Positions 42,766-51,211 of a stretch of 64,000 nt of DNA are shown here, piece after piece. The stretch is from Clostridia bacterium (GTDB lineage: Bacteria; Bacillota_A; Clostridia; Christensenellales; CAG-138), in NCBI GenBank assembly GCA_017394605.1, contig JAFPXU010000028.1, positions 1 to 64,000 on the forward strand, given 5' to 3'. The translations under genes were made by a program, and so were the position numbers. Numbering within the stretch: the first letter of the stretch is position 1; the number at the start of each line of letters is the position of its first letter. The notes below the pieces were generated by a model. The model ran no database searches. It saw nothing but the letters and a program-made list of their open reading frames with translations, and was not told the DNA's origin.

Positions 42766-43754
42766 TCGTATTAGCAGATGTTATCAGCGCAACTATCGTA
42801 TTCGCGGTTCCTCTGCTGCTTGTCGCAATGGGCGGTATGTTCTCAGAGCGAAGCGGTATTATCAACATCGCACTGGAAGGTATCATGATCGTCGGAGCCC
42901 TGATGGGCTGTCTGATGATGCGCTGGCTGGATGCAGCCGTTGTGAGCGGCGCTCTTGGTTCCCAGCTGGCTATGCTGATCGTAACGCTGTTCGCAGGGCT
43001 CTGCGGAATCGTGTTCTCCGTTCTGCTGGCGTTTGCTTCCATTAACCTGAAAGCGGACCAGACCATTGGCGGTACTGCGTTGAACATGCTCGCGCCGGCA
43101 ATGGCAATCGTTCTGACCTGGGTCGTTCAGGGCCAGGGTCAAACGACGATTCTGATCCCGACATGGTCTCGCATTACGGAAGCAAATTTCGGCCTTACCA
43201 TGAAAAGCCCGTTCCTTCAGAATCTGCTGTTCAAGAACTTATATCTGACAACATTCATCGCGATATTGCTGTTCGCGATCTCCGTTGTCCTGCTCTACAA
43301 AACGAAATTCGGACTTCGTCTGCGTGCTTGCGGCGAACATCCGCAGGCAGCTGATTCCGTAGGTATCAATGTATACAAGATGCGTTACGCAGGTGTTCTG
43401 GTATCAGGATTCCTTGGCGGTATTGGCGGAATTGCTTTTACGCTTGCTGCCGGGTCCGGATTCCAGTCCACCGTTGCAGGATACGGCTTCCTAGCTTTGG
43501 CGGTTATGATCTTTGGTAACTGGAAACCCTGGAGCATCCTTGGCGCGTCCCTTTTCTTCGCGTTGTTTAAGGTAATCGGTTCCTATGCTTCCAGTATCCC
43601 GTTCATGCCGCAGTTCAGGGGTGTGGAAGGCGTCAGCACCTATCTGTATCCGATGCTCCCGTATATCATTACGATGATCCTCCTGATCTTGACTTCGAAG
43701 AAGTCGAGAGCGCCAAAAGCGGAAGGCATTCCGTATGATAAGGGTTCAAGGTAA
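42762..43754 (+). CDS. BMP-type importer permease 2
   Basis: A 330-residue membrane protein (YufQ/NupQ-like) with about nine helices. Typical segments: MGGMFSERSGIINIALEGIMI, LKADQTIGGTALNMLAPA, ACGEHPQAADSVGINVYKMRY and SGFLGGIGGIAFTLA. It completes the nucleoside importer. The operon ends with a strong terminator, and the thymidine kinase gene follows, so import and phosphorylation of nucleosides are neighbours here. Confidence 0.93.
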   Translation: MIVLADVISATIVFAVPLLLVAMGGMFSERSGIINIALEGIMIVGALMGCLMMRWLDAAVVSGALGSQLAMLIVTLFAGLCGIVFSVLLAFASINLKADQTIGGTALNMLAPAMAIVLTWVVQGQGQTTILIPTWSRITEANFGLTMKSPFLQNLLFKNLYLTTFIAILLFAISVVLLYKTKFGLRLRACGEHPQAADSVGINVYKMRYAGVLVSGFLGGIGGIAFTLAAGSGFQSTVAGYGFLALAVMIFGNWKPWSILGASLFFALFKVIGSYASSIPFMPQFRGVEGVSTYLYPMLPYIITMILLILTSKKSRAPKAEGIPYDKGSR

Positions 43755-43769
43755 TAAACAACTGTCTGC

Positions 43770-43795
43770 GGGGCGGACTTTGTCCGCCCCGTTTT
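43770..43795 (+). terminator. Terminator after the BMP importer operon
   Basis: GGGGCGGAC (43770-43778) pairs perfectly with GTCCGCCCC (43782-43790) around TTT, followed by GTTTTC. Confidence 0.88.
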
Positions 43796-43820
43796 CACGT
43801 AGCGGAAAGGAAAACATACT

Positions 43821-44417
43821 ATGGCAAAACTGTATTTCAGATACGGCGCGATGGGGTCCTCCAAGACCGCCAACGCAATCATGGTCTGGTACAACTATAT
43901 GGAACGCGGGAAGAAAGCGCTTCTTTCAAAGCCTGCGATCGATACACGCGAAGGGACGCGGATCGTCTGGTCAAGAAGCGGATTGAAGGCGGAATGCACC
44001 TTGTTCCATGAGATCGACTGGGACAGCATCAAACGCCATGAGTACGATTGCCTGATTGTGGACGAAGCACAGTTTCTGACGCCGGAAGAGGTGGAAATGC
44101 TGTGCCCTATTGTGGATCAGTATGACGTTCCGGTAATTTGCTACGGCCTGAGGACAGATTTTCAGGGAAATTTCTTTCCGGGAAGCGCAAAACTGCTCGC
44201 TAGGGCGGATACCATAGAAGAGATCAAAACGATTTGCTGGTGTGGCAGGAAAGCGACCAATAACGCTAGGCTGGACGGGAAAGGCGGCATCACAAAAATC
44301 GGTGATCAGGTACTGCTCGGAGCGAACGATAAGTATATCGGTTTGTGCAGAAAGCATTGGATGGAAGGCGACCCGGGACCTGAACTGCGGGGAAAAGTGA
44401 TCTCCGACCAGAATTAA
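43821..44417 (+). CDS. tdk: Thymidine kinase (type II)
   Basis: A 198-residue thymidine kinase. The P-loop is RYGAMGSSKTANAI, with a Ser where Gly is most common, then VDEAQFLTPEEV, and the zinc-binding pairs CWCGRK and CRKHW. It phosphorylates thymidine with ATP in the salvage route. GGAAAGG lies upstream. It has its own terminator at 44438-44473 and lies behind the nucleoside importer operon. Confidence 0.94.
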   Translation: MAKLYFRYGAMGSSKTANAIMVWYNYMERGKKALLSKPAIDTREGTRIVWSRSGLKAECTLFHEIDWDSIKRHEYDCLIVDEAQFLTPEEVEMLCPIVDQYDVPVICYGLRTDFQGNFFPGSAKLLARADTIEEIKTICWCGRKATNNARLDGKGGITKIGDQVLLGANDKYIGLCRKHWMEGDPGPELRGKVISDQN

Positions 44418-44437
44418 CGAATTTCAGAAAAACAGGA

Positions 44438-44473
44438 AGCTCTTGCCCTGAGAAACAGAACAAGAGCTTTTTT
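44438..44473 (+). terminator. Terminator after tdk
   Basis: AGCTCTTG (44438-44445) pairs with CAAGAGCT (44461-44468), followed by six T. Confidence 0.85.
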
Positions 44474-44517
44474 GCTGAACGGGTATTGGATCCTGCTCCT
44501 GCTGCCCGCCGTTCGGG

Positions 44518-44766
44518 TTAGCCCTGTATTGCCTGCTGAACGGCAATTGCAAGCTGATCGGCGCAGGAGGTGTTCTTTCTTCCGCAGAGGTTGCCTTTCA
44601 GGATGCTAACCAGTTTATCCGCTTCCATACCCTCGCAGAGTTTGGATATGGCCTTGAGGTTGCCGTTGCAGCCCCCGATAAACGCAATGCTGTGGACGGT
44701 GCCACCGTCAAGATCAAAGTCGATCTGAGAGGGGCAAACGTTATGAGGATAATACGTATAATGCAT
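44518..44766 (-). CDS. TSCPD-domain protein
   Basis: An 82-residue protein with the small TSCPD domain also found at the end of vitamin-B12-dependent ribonucleotide reductases. Landmarks: YYPHNVCPSQIDFDLDGGTV, IAFIGGCNGNLKAIS and LCGRKNTSCADQLA with the TSCAD motif that gives the family its name. The role of the stand-alone form is unknown; two Cys pairs suggest metal or redox function. It is the last gene of a minus-strand operon after an acyltransferase (six bases). Confidence 0.88.
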   Translation of the reverse strand: MHYTYYPHNVCPSQIDFDLDGGTVHSIAFIGGCNGNLKAISKLCEGMEADKLVSILKGNLCGRKNTSCADQLAIAVQQAIQG

Positions 44767-44772
44767 AGACGG

Positions 44773-45975
44773 TTAAGATTCCTTTCTTTGTATATTGGCA
44801 TTCATAATCAGCCGGTTCATGGGCTTTTCATACAGATAGGTCACTAGTGCCGCAAAAAGCACCGAGACGACCAAAACAATCCACGTATATCTGTGCTGCC
44901 ATACAATGTTTCCGGTCATGTTCGGAAGATCGGAGCCTTCCCAATAGGGAAATCTGACATTTTTCAGGTGAACGGCGAGCCACTGGTGCCATATGTAAAG
45001 ATTATATGATATCGCAGCGGAAAAGTGCATAACGGGATTGCCCAATACGGCTTTCATGACAGACCCCCCAAAAGATGCGGAGAGGAGTATCAGAGAAAAC
45101 ACAAGGGACAGGAGGAAACGATATTGTGCCTGAAAAACCTGTACCGTCTGCGCACGTGCGGCGGAATGCTGAAATCTGGTCAGTAAAAAAACAGCAGTCA
45201 AAAAAAGGATGCAGCTGCACCAGCCGACGGCTTTGGATAGTCTGGCGGAGCGAATCTTACTGGAGAGGTATACGAACAGATAGGCGGAAGCCATTCCATT
45301 CGCAAAAACACCGAAAAATCCCGGAAGCTGATTTAATGTCAGCCGCATCAAAGGTTCATGCGCCAAAACGAACAGCCTGAGATATCCGCTCCCGAGAAGA
45401 ATCATGCCCAAATAGGTCAAGATGGGCTTTTTCCGGAAAGCAAAGGCAAGAAGGGGAAAAATCAGATAAAACTGCATTTCTATCGCGGCAGTCCAAAGCA
45501 CACCGTTGATATGGGAGCCCATATAGACTGCCGGGATCAAGGTCTGTGAGAAAGTCAAAGTGGCGAACAGGTCGCGGAGTGCTTCCGGAACACCGGAATA
45601 AGCGTTCTTAAATACTGAATAAAGAAACAGAATCAGAACCGCCAGATAGTACGACGGAACAATTCTGGCGATCCGCTTTTTATAGAAAACGGAAACAGAA
45701 GGGAGATCGGATCCGTTAACCGCCGCCCTTGCGTGCGGAAGGAACAGGCAGAAGGCGGACAGCAGAAGCATCATGTCTACGAACAGATATCCGGTACGCG
45801 GGAAGAAATCCAGAGAAAGAAGGATAGTTCTGCCTGAAGATTGAAGTTTGATCAGAGGGGAAAGCCAGCTCTGCTGCCATATGTGATACCAGACAACGGC
45901 AAACACCGTCAGCGCACGGATTCCATCCAGCGCCGGAATACGGGCAACTGATTCATTTGATTCCCGGATGCTCAT
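44773..45975 (-). CDS. Membrane acyltransferase (acyltransferase-3 family)
   Basis: A 400-residue protein with about ten membrane helices of the acyltransferase-3 family. It begins RIPALDGIRALTVFAVVWYHI, where the His is the conserved catalytic residue, followed by SLDFFPRTGYLFVDMMLLLSA and KKRIARIVPSYYLAV. Such proteins move acetyl or other acyl groups onto sugars of the envelope. The gene overlaps murF by four bases and belongs to the ddl-murF operon, so a peptidoglycan or wall-linked substrate is plausible (inference). It lacks the SGNH domain of OatA-type peptidoglycan acetyltransferases and the racemase domain of VanT. Confidence 0.88.
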   Translation of the reverse strand: MSIRESNESVARIPALDGIRALTVFAVVWYHIWQQSWLSPLIKLQSSGRTILLSLDFFPRTGYLFVDMMLLLSAFCLFLPHARAAVNGSDLPSVSVFYKKRIARIVPSYYLAVLILFLYSVFKNAYSGVPEALRDLFATLTFSQTLIPAVYMGSHINGVLWTAAIEMQFYLIFPLLAFAFRKKPILTYLGMILLGSGYLRLFVLAHEPLMRLTLNQLPGFFGVFANGMASAYLFVYLSSKIRSARLSKAVGWCSCILFLTAVFLLTRFQHSAARAQTVQVFQAQYRFLLSLVFSLILLSASFGGSVMKAVLGNPVMHFSAAISYNLYIWHQWLAVHLKNVRFPYWEGSDLPNMTGNIVWQHRYTWIVLVVSVLFAALVTYLYEKPMNRLIMNANIQRKES

Positions 45976-47330
45976 TTCTGCACATAACCGTCCATGAAAA
46001 ATTGAACGATCTGCTCAAGATGCATGCCGCGCGATGCCTTGACCAGAACGGTATCGCCAGGGCGGATCAGGGAAGGAAGTGCGTCAATCAGGGAACTGCA
46101 TTCACTGAAATACAGGCAGCGGTCGGGGGTAAGGGAAGAGGCGGACGCATACATGTATTCTGCTTCTTTGCCGACACAGAGGACAAGATCGATCCCGCTT
46201 TCCGAAGCATACCTGCCAACCTCGCGGTGAAACGCTTCGGATTTCTCGCCCAGCTCGAACATATCGCCAAGAATGCAGACCTTACGCCCTCTGGCGTATT
46301 TCAGAACGTCGATGGAAGATTTCATCGAAGCGGGATTTGCGTTGTAGGAGTCATCAAGAACGGTGATTCCGCCTACCCGTTTGGTTTCAAGCCTTCCTGC
46401 AAACGGCTTATAGGATGAAACGCCTTCGGAGATTTCCGCAGCATTCATGCCGAAAAGAGAGCCTACGGCGATTGCTGCAAGTGCATTGTATATCATGTGG
46501 TGGCCGGGAGCCGGAACGTGGATATGAACAGGCCGGCCATGGAGCAGGACATCGAACTCAGACCCGTCAAGACCGCAGTCCTGAATGTTTTCCGCACGGA
46601 ATATGTTTCCGCTGCCGAGTCCGTATGTCACTGCATCGGGCAAGGTGCACAGGAAATCGTCATCGCCGTTTACAACCGCGTGACCATCAGGCTGCATATA
46701 TTCAAGCATTTCCGTTTTCCCGCGAAAAATGTTTTCTCTGGAACCGAAAAACTCGATGTGCGCGACACCAATGTTGGTAATAACGCAGATGTCAGGACGG
46801 ACAATACGGGCTAGGGACCGTATTTCTCCCGGATGGTTGGTTCCAAGTTCAAGAACGGCAACCTCGTGCTCCGTCCCAATTTGGAACACAGCCTGGGGTA
46901 CCCCTGTCTGGTTGTTCAGATTTCCGGGAGTTTTGTAGACGCTGAAATGTCTGGAAAGGACGGAATACAGCATCTCCTTAGTGGAGGTTTTCCCTGCACT
47001 GCCCGTTACGCCGACAACCGGTATGCGGTTTGCGAGTAAATATGCTTCTGCAAGACGCTGCAGGGCGTCCGTGGTATCGGGAACGAGAATATAAGGAGTT
47101 CCTTCAGTTTCGCGGTCGGACAAGACGCAGAGCGAACCGGCACTTACAGCCGCTGGGATAAAGGAATGCCCGTCAAAGACGCGTCCGATGACCGGAACAA
47201 ACAGTGTTCCCGGCCGGACGGATCTGCTGTCAATCGTGACATTGTCAATGGTTCTGGAAAGTAGATTCTGCGGACCGTGGTAGTCTCCGCTTACGGCGTC
47301 TACGGCGAAAGAAAGTGAAAAAGGAATCAT
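45972..47330 (-). CDS. murF: MurF, UDP-MurNAc-tripeptide:D-alanyl-D-alanine ligase
   Basis: A 452-residue Mur ligase. Visible parts: an N-terminal UDP-binding domain with TIDSRSVRPGTLFVPVIG, the P-loop GVTGSAGKTSTKEML, the NLNNQTGVP segment, the Mur catalytic ELGTNHPGEI, and the C-terminal DDSYNANPASMKSSI. It adds D-Ala-D-Ala to the UDP-MurNAc-tripeptide in the cytoplasm. It overlaps ddl (upstream) and the acyltransferase (downstream) by four bases each, so translation is coupled. Confidence 0.95.
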   Translation of the reverse strand: MIPFSLSFAVDAVSGDYHGPQNLLSRTIDNVTIDSRSVRPGTLFVPVIGRVFDGHSFIPAAVSAGSLCVLSDRETEGTPYILVPDTTDALQRLAEAYLLANRIPVVGVTGSAGKTSTKEMLYSVLSRHFSVYKTPGNLNNQTGVPQAVFQIGTEHEVAVLELGTNHPGEIRSLARIVRPDICVITNIGVAHIEFFGSRENIFRGKTEMLEYMQPDGHAVVNGDDDFLCTLPDAVTYGLGSGNIFRAENIQDCGLDGSEFDVLLHGRPVHIHVPAPGHHMIYNALAAIAVGSLFGMNAAEISEGVSSYKPFAGRLETKRVGGITVLDDSYNANPASMKSSIDVLKYARGRKVCILGDMFELGEKSEAFHREVGRYASESGIDLVLCVGKEAEYMYASASSLTPDRCLYFSECSSLIDALPSLIRPGDTVLVKASRGMHLEQIVQFFMDGYVQK

Positions 47331-48358
47331 ATGTATTTTCTTAATGACAGGTTGATAATCTGTTCACAGAGAGAGGGATAATCGATGCCGAACTCTGCCG
47401 CGCCCTGCGGAAGAAGACTGGTCGGCGTCATGCCTGGAAGCGTGTTGGCCTCAAGACAATAAAGCTCGCCGTTTTCCGTCAGCAGGAAGTCCACCCGCGC
47501 ATATACTTCAAGATGAAGCGTATGATACACGATTTTTGTCAGACGCTGAATCTCTTCCGTTATGTTATCGGGAATCCTTGCAGGCGTGATCTCGTCCGTC
47601 CAGCCTGGCTGATATTTATGCGCGTAGTCATAGAAGCCATCATGCGGGATGATCTCGGTAGGAGGAAGAGGACGCTCGCCCAGAATTCCGCAGGTCAATT
47701 CCCTGCCGCTGATGTATTCCTCAACAAGGACCGCGTCTTCCAGAAGGAAAGCCTCTTTTAAGGATGTCTGAAAATCCGCTTCATTTTGAGGGATGGTGAT
47801 TCCGAGCGAAGAGCCTCCGCAGCAAGGTTTAACGACACACGGAAACTTATGGAAGGGAATGGAATCTCCTTTGTGAAGCAGAAAACCTTTCGGAGTTTTG
47901 ACGCCTGCCGCCAGAAGAAGCTGTTTCGTTACCCATTTGTCCATAGCCACAGCACATCCGAACGAAGGACTTCCGGTGTACTTGACATCATTCAGATCAA
48001 GGAACGCCTGGAGACGACCATTTTCACCGTCTCCGCCGTGGAGCGCGAGATAAGTGATATCCGCTGCTTTGCAAAGCTCCACGATTCCGTTTCCGATTGT
48101 AGAGGAAAGGCCGGAAACTCTGTTCCTGCGAACCGCTGCCAGATCAGGCGCGTGGCGGGGTACGGAATAGGGAGTCGGTCGTCCTGCGGTCAGGAACATT
48201 GACGCGGGATCGTCGGGGATCGGGTCAAGTCCCATGAACAGATCGGCCAGAACAACCTGATGACCGCGGTCGATCAAAGCGTTAGCAGCCATGACGCCTG
48301 AGGACAGGGACACGTCTCTTTCAGGAGACAGTCCACCGGCTAGAACTACGATTTTCAT
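47327..48358 (-). CDS. ddl: D-alanine-D-alanine ligase
   Basis: 343 residues from the ATG at 48358. ATP-grasp enzyme: start KIVVLAGGLSPERDVSL, ALHGGDGENGRLQAF, VVKPCCGGSSLGI, LVEEYISGREL and ENTLPGMTPTSL-like metal-binding end. The segment GFYDYAHKYQ has the Tyr that normally marks D-Ala-D-Ala ligases, in contrast with D-lactate or D-Ser variants of the Van type. It supplies the dipeptide that MurF uses. No clear ribosome binding site precedes the ATG. The promoter lies at 48465-48493. Confidence 0.93.
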   Translation of the reverse strand: MKIVVLAGGLSPERDVSLSSGVMAANALIDRGHQVVLADLFMGLDPIPDDPASMFLTAGRPTPYSVPRHAPDLAAVRRNRVSGLSSTIGNGIVELCKAADITYLALHGGDGENGRLQAFLDLNDVKYTGSPSFGCAVAMDKWVTKQLLLAAGVKTPKGFLLHKGDSIPFHKFPCVVKPCCGGSSLGITIPQNEADFQTSLKEAFLLEDAVLVEEYISGRELTCGILGERPLPPTEIIPHDGFYDYAHKYQPGWTDEITPARIPDNITEEIQRLTKIVYHTLHLEVYARVDFLLTENGELYCLEANTLPGMTPTSLLPQGAAEFGIDYPSLCEQIINLSLRKYI

Positions 48359-48670
48359 AATCAAACCATCATGATGTACGGAATCGTACAAATGAATCCT
48401 TTCGCTTGCTGGCGGTATCGGCATCGCGTATAAATCCTGCGTGAAAGAGCGGATACCTTATCCATTTATATCACGAAACGAGTGTAAAAACAACGATTCC
48501 GAATGTGACATCGAACCGGGAAGACCACTACTATTGCAGAAGCAAAGCCAAATGAAAGGGCTTTTTTGACATCTGAATGCCGCCTGCATTCGGTGGAAGC
48601 AGAGACTGCCTCTGCGAAACGGGACAGGAGCGGAAGATTCGGAAGATGTTTTCTTTACTGATGAATAGTT
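48359..48670. other. Divergent intergenic region between ddl and the peptidase gene
   Basis: No gene is seen. Besides the ddl promoter it holds two small palindromes: GAATGC/GCATTC (48575-48580 and 48586-48591) and GCAGAG/CTCTGC (48599-48604 and 48610-48615). A TTGACA at 48566-48571 has no -10 at the right distance. Confidence 0.5.
48465..48493 (-). promoter_or_regulatory. Promoter of the ddl-murF operon
   Basis: On the minus strand TTGTTT (48493-48488) and TATAAA (48470-48465) are 17 bases apart. It would give a leader of about 100 bases before the ddl ATG. Confidence 0.6.
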
Positions 48671-48699
48671 TTGTGAAATGGCGGTTTATATCGTATAAT
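48671..48699 (+). promoter_or_regulatory. Promoter placed directly before the peptidase start
   Basis: TTGTGA (48671-48676) and TATAAT (48694-48699) are 17 bases apart. Transcription should begin at about 48706, next to the ATG at 48707, which would give a leaderless mRNA. Confidence 0.55.
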
Positions 48700-48706
48700 G
48701 ATAGGC

Positions 48707-50545
48707 ATGAAAAAGAAATTGTTTAAAATGATAGCGGTTCTGCTTGCTGCCTTGTGCGCGATGCAGACGGTTGGATGCATGTGCGTACCCGTTGCGGCAT
48801 TATCCGCAGCAGCTGCGGCGGAGGCGGTTGCGCACAAGGATGAACTGGCAGCGGTTCTGATAACCGAATCCGGAAATGATGTCGTTCTCCCCATGCCAAG
48901 CGGGAGTATTCCGGAAGCAGAGGCAACAGAAGAAGAGGAGGTTTCTTTCTCTGATATTGCATACGAGAGACCGGATACGGCACAGATTTCAGACGCGATC
49001 AGCCAGTTGGGCAAGATGATCGACGAGGGTGGCAGCAGCCCGGATGTTCTTCTGGATCAGTATGATGCCATTCTGAGCATGTATAATCATCTCGATTCCG
49101 AGGAATCGCTTGCGTATGTCCTTTATGCAATGGATGTGACGGAGGACTATTATTCGGACGAGTATGATTATCTGGTGGAAGAGCTGAACCGAATCGACCT
49201 GGAGCTTACCGACGTTTCCATCAAAATGTATGAAAACGATTCGCTGGCAGGACCGATGCTGGATCGGTATGGACCCGTGTTCAAAGAGAATGTATACATC
49301 GGGGAAAAACTGAATAGTCCTGAGATCCAGGAGGATCTTTCCGCGGAACAGAAACTGATATCGGAATACGATACGCTGCTGACAACGTTCGTCGCGGAGG
49401 ACGCAGGAAAGACGTATACCATGGACGATATCGTCGGACTGGCCTCCAAGGACTATGACGAGTATTTCCGCCTGTTCACGGTATACTACGACCAGTTGAA
49501 CCAAAAAGCGGGCGAGATTTATCTGAAACTGCTGAAAATCAGGCATACGATTGCGGAAAAACTCCATTATGAGAAATTCTCGGATTACAGGTATGACGGA
49601 TACGGTCGCGATTATTCCACGGAAGATATCAAGGAACTGCAGGTGGCGGTCAAGGAATACCTTGTGCCGGTGTATACGAATGCTGTAATCAGACAGTACC
49701 TGAAGTCACCGGGCAAGAACGGTCTTGATGAGATTCCATATTCCACGTTCATGAACCGGTTCGACGAGGTTCTGGGAGACTTTTCGGATAAGATTCAGAA
49801 TAGTTTCCGATATATGCTGCGGAATGAGCTGATTTCCACGGACGTAAGCGAGAAGAAAATGGAGACGAGCTTTACTACGCTCCTTTCGGACTATCATGCT
49901 CCTTTCATTTTTACGCAATACGAAGGAAAGATCCAAAGCGCAAAGACGATCATCCATGAATCCGGGCATTACGCGAACTTCTACTATATGCAGGAGTACG
50001 GATGGAATATCAGCGATCCTCTGGACATCGCGGAAGTCGATTCCCAGGCGCTGGAACTGCTGATGATGCACTATTATGACCGCCTGTTCGGGAACATGGC
50101 GGCTAACGAGCGGACAGAGCAGCTGATCGACGGACTGTATGCGATTCTTTCGGGATGCATGGAGGACGAGTTCCAGCAGCGGGTATACGAGAACCCGGAC
50201 ATGACGTTGGAGGATATGAACGCAGTTTATCTCCAGCTGGCGGAGGAATATGGTTTCGCTGAGCTTTACGGATATACAGGGACCGAATGGGCAGCAATTC
50301 CACACTCGTTCCAGTCGCCGATGTACTACATCAGCTATGCGGTCAGTATGATCGCCGCAATGGAAATCTGGGAGTTGTCGGAAAAGGACTATGACGCCGC
50401 TAGAGACGTATATTTAACGATTCTTTGCCGCCCCGCTAACAGCAAGTTCCGGACGTTGGCAACGGAAAACGGACTGAAGGATCCTGTTTCTCCTGAAACG
50501 GTCCAGTCACTGGCGAAAACGGTTTCCAAGGCTTTGAGCAACTGA
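48707..50545 (+). CDS. Secreted M3-type zinc metallopeptidase, probable lipoprotein
   Basis: 612 residues from the ATG at 48707 (an ATG at 48698 overlaps the -10 box). The N-terminus KKKLFKMIAVLLAALCAM is a signal peptide with a possible lipobox ending at QTVGC. The rest resembles oligoendopeptidase F/M3 proteins: a helical N-terminal half and the zinc motif TIIHESGHYANFYYM, with the third-ligand Glu in AEVDSQALELLM about 25 residues on. YGYTGTEWAAIPHSFQSPMYYISYA holds the expected His/Tyr. It would cleave peptides outside the cell, tethered to the membrane. There is no visible ribosome binding site. trmN6 overlaps its stop (TGATG). Confidence 0.83.
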   Translation: MKKKLFKMIAVLLAALCAMQTVGCMCVPVAALSAAAAAEAVAHKDELAAVLITESGNDVVLPMPSGSIPEAEATEEEEVSFSDIAYERPDTAQISDAISQLGKMIDEGGSSPDVLLDQYDAILSMYNHLDSEESLAYVLYAMDVTEDYYSDEYDYLVEELNRIDLELTDVSIKMYENDSLAGPMLDRYGPVFKENVYIGEKLNSPEIQEDLSAEQKLISEYDTLLTTFVAEDAGKTYTMDDIVGLASKDYDEYFRLFTVYYDQLNQKAGEIYLKLLKIRHTIAEKLHYEKFSDYRYDGYGRDYSTEDIKELQVAVKEYLVPVYTNAVIRQYLKSPGKNGLDEIPYSTFMNRFDEVLGDFSDKIQNSFRYMLRNELISTDVSEKKMETSFTTLLSDYHAPFIFTQYEGKIQSAKTIIHESGHYANFYYMQEYGWNISDPLDIAEVDSQALELLMMHYYDRLFGNMAANERTEQLIDGLYAILSGCMEDEFQQRVYENPDMTLEDMNAVYLQLAEEYGFAELYGYTGTEWAAIPHSFQSPMYYISYAVSMIAAMEIWELSEKDYDAARDVYLTILCRPANSKFRTLATENGLKDPVSPETVQSLAKTVSKALSN

Positions 50546-51198
50546 TGAAGCGGTATGATGATCTTCAGTATAACGGATTGATTCTCGTTCAGGATACCGA
50601 TTATCCCTGCTTTACTGAAGACTCCGTGCTGCTGGTCAATTTTCTTCAGCTGAAGAAGAATGATAAGGTTGTCGATCTCGGGAGCGGGACCGGGATCATA
50701 TCTGTTCTCGGGCAGGCTAAGTCGGGGGCTTCCTTTACCGGAATCGAGAAATACGATGCGCTATGCGATCTTGCGAGAGAATCCGTGTCCATCAATAGGC
50801 AGGACATCTCTTTCTACGCGATGGACATAGCAGACGCCCCTGCTTTTTTCGGAGAAGGCGCGTTTACCGCGGCAGTCTGCAATCCCCCTTATTTTTCCGC
50901 CGGGGAGAGAAGCGGGCAGATTCTTCGCGCAGATGCCCGGCATATGGAAGAAGGTCCGGAGGTTTTTCTGAAGACAGCCTGCAGACTTGTTAAGAACGGC
51001 GGGGACTTCTACCTGTGCTATCCGGCGGACAGGCTTTGCGATATCTTTGTTATGCTTAGGAAAGCACATTTTGAGCCGAAGTTCATCCGGTTCGTCTCCG
51101 GGAAGAACGCTGTTCCGAGAATCGTGCTGATACGTGCCAAAAAGAACGCAGGGCCAGGACTCAGATATGTTCCTTTTTCATGCGGAAATGAATCCTGA
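50545..51198 (+). CDS. TrmN6-like tRNA1(Val) adenine-N6 methyltransferase
   Basis: A 217-residue class I methyltransferase. SAM-binding VVDLGSGTGIISVLGQAK and the amino-methyltransferase motif AAVCNPPYFSAG (NPPY) are present, together with the YfiC-like start DLQYNGLILVQDTDYPCFTEDSVLL. Relatives methylate adenine 37 of tRNA(Val). It is cytoplasmic. The start overlaps the stop of the peptidase gene by one base. Confidence 0.88.
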   Translation: MKRYDDLQYNGLILVQDTDYPCFTEDSVLLVNFLQLKKNDKVVDLGSGTGIISVLGQAKSGASFTGIEKYDALCDLARESVSINRQDISFYAMDIADAPAFFGEGAFTAAVCNPPYFSAGERSGQILRADARHMEEGPEVFLKTACRLVKNGGDFYLCYPADRLCDIFVMLRKAHFEPKFIRFVSGKNAVPRIVLIRAKKNAGPGLRYVPFSCGNES

Positions 51199-51211
51199 AT
51201 CCATTATCAGA

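Noticed and set aside
44773..48358. VanG-like glycopeptide resistance cluster (ligase, MurF-type, acyltransferase)
   Set aside because: The ligase has the Tyr-containing GFYDYAHKY form of D-Ala-D-Ala ligases, and there is no racemase, VanY/VanX or two-component system.
48566..48615. Two small palindromes as a CRISPR or repeat array
   Set aside because: The two stems differ in sequence and there is no repeat-spacer pattern.
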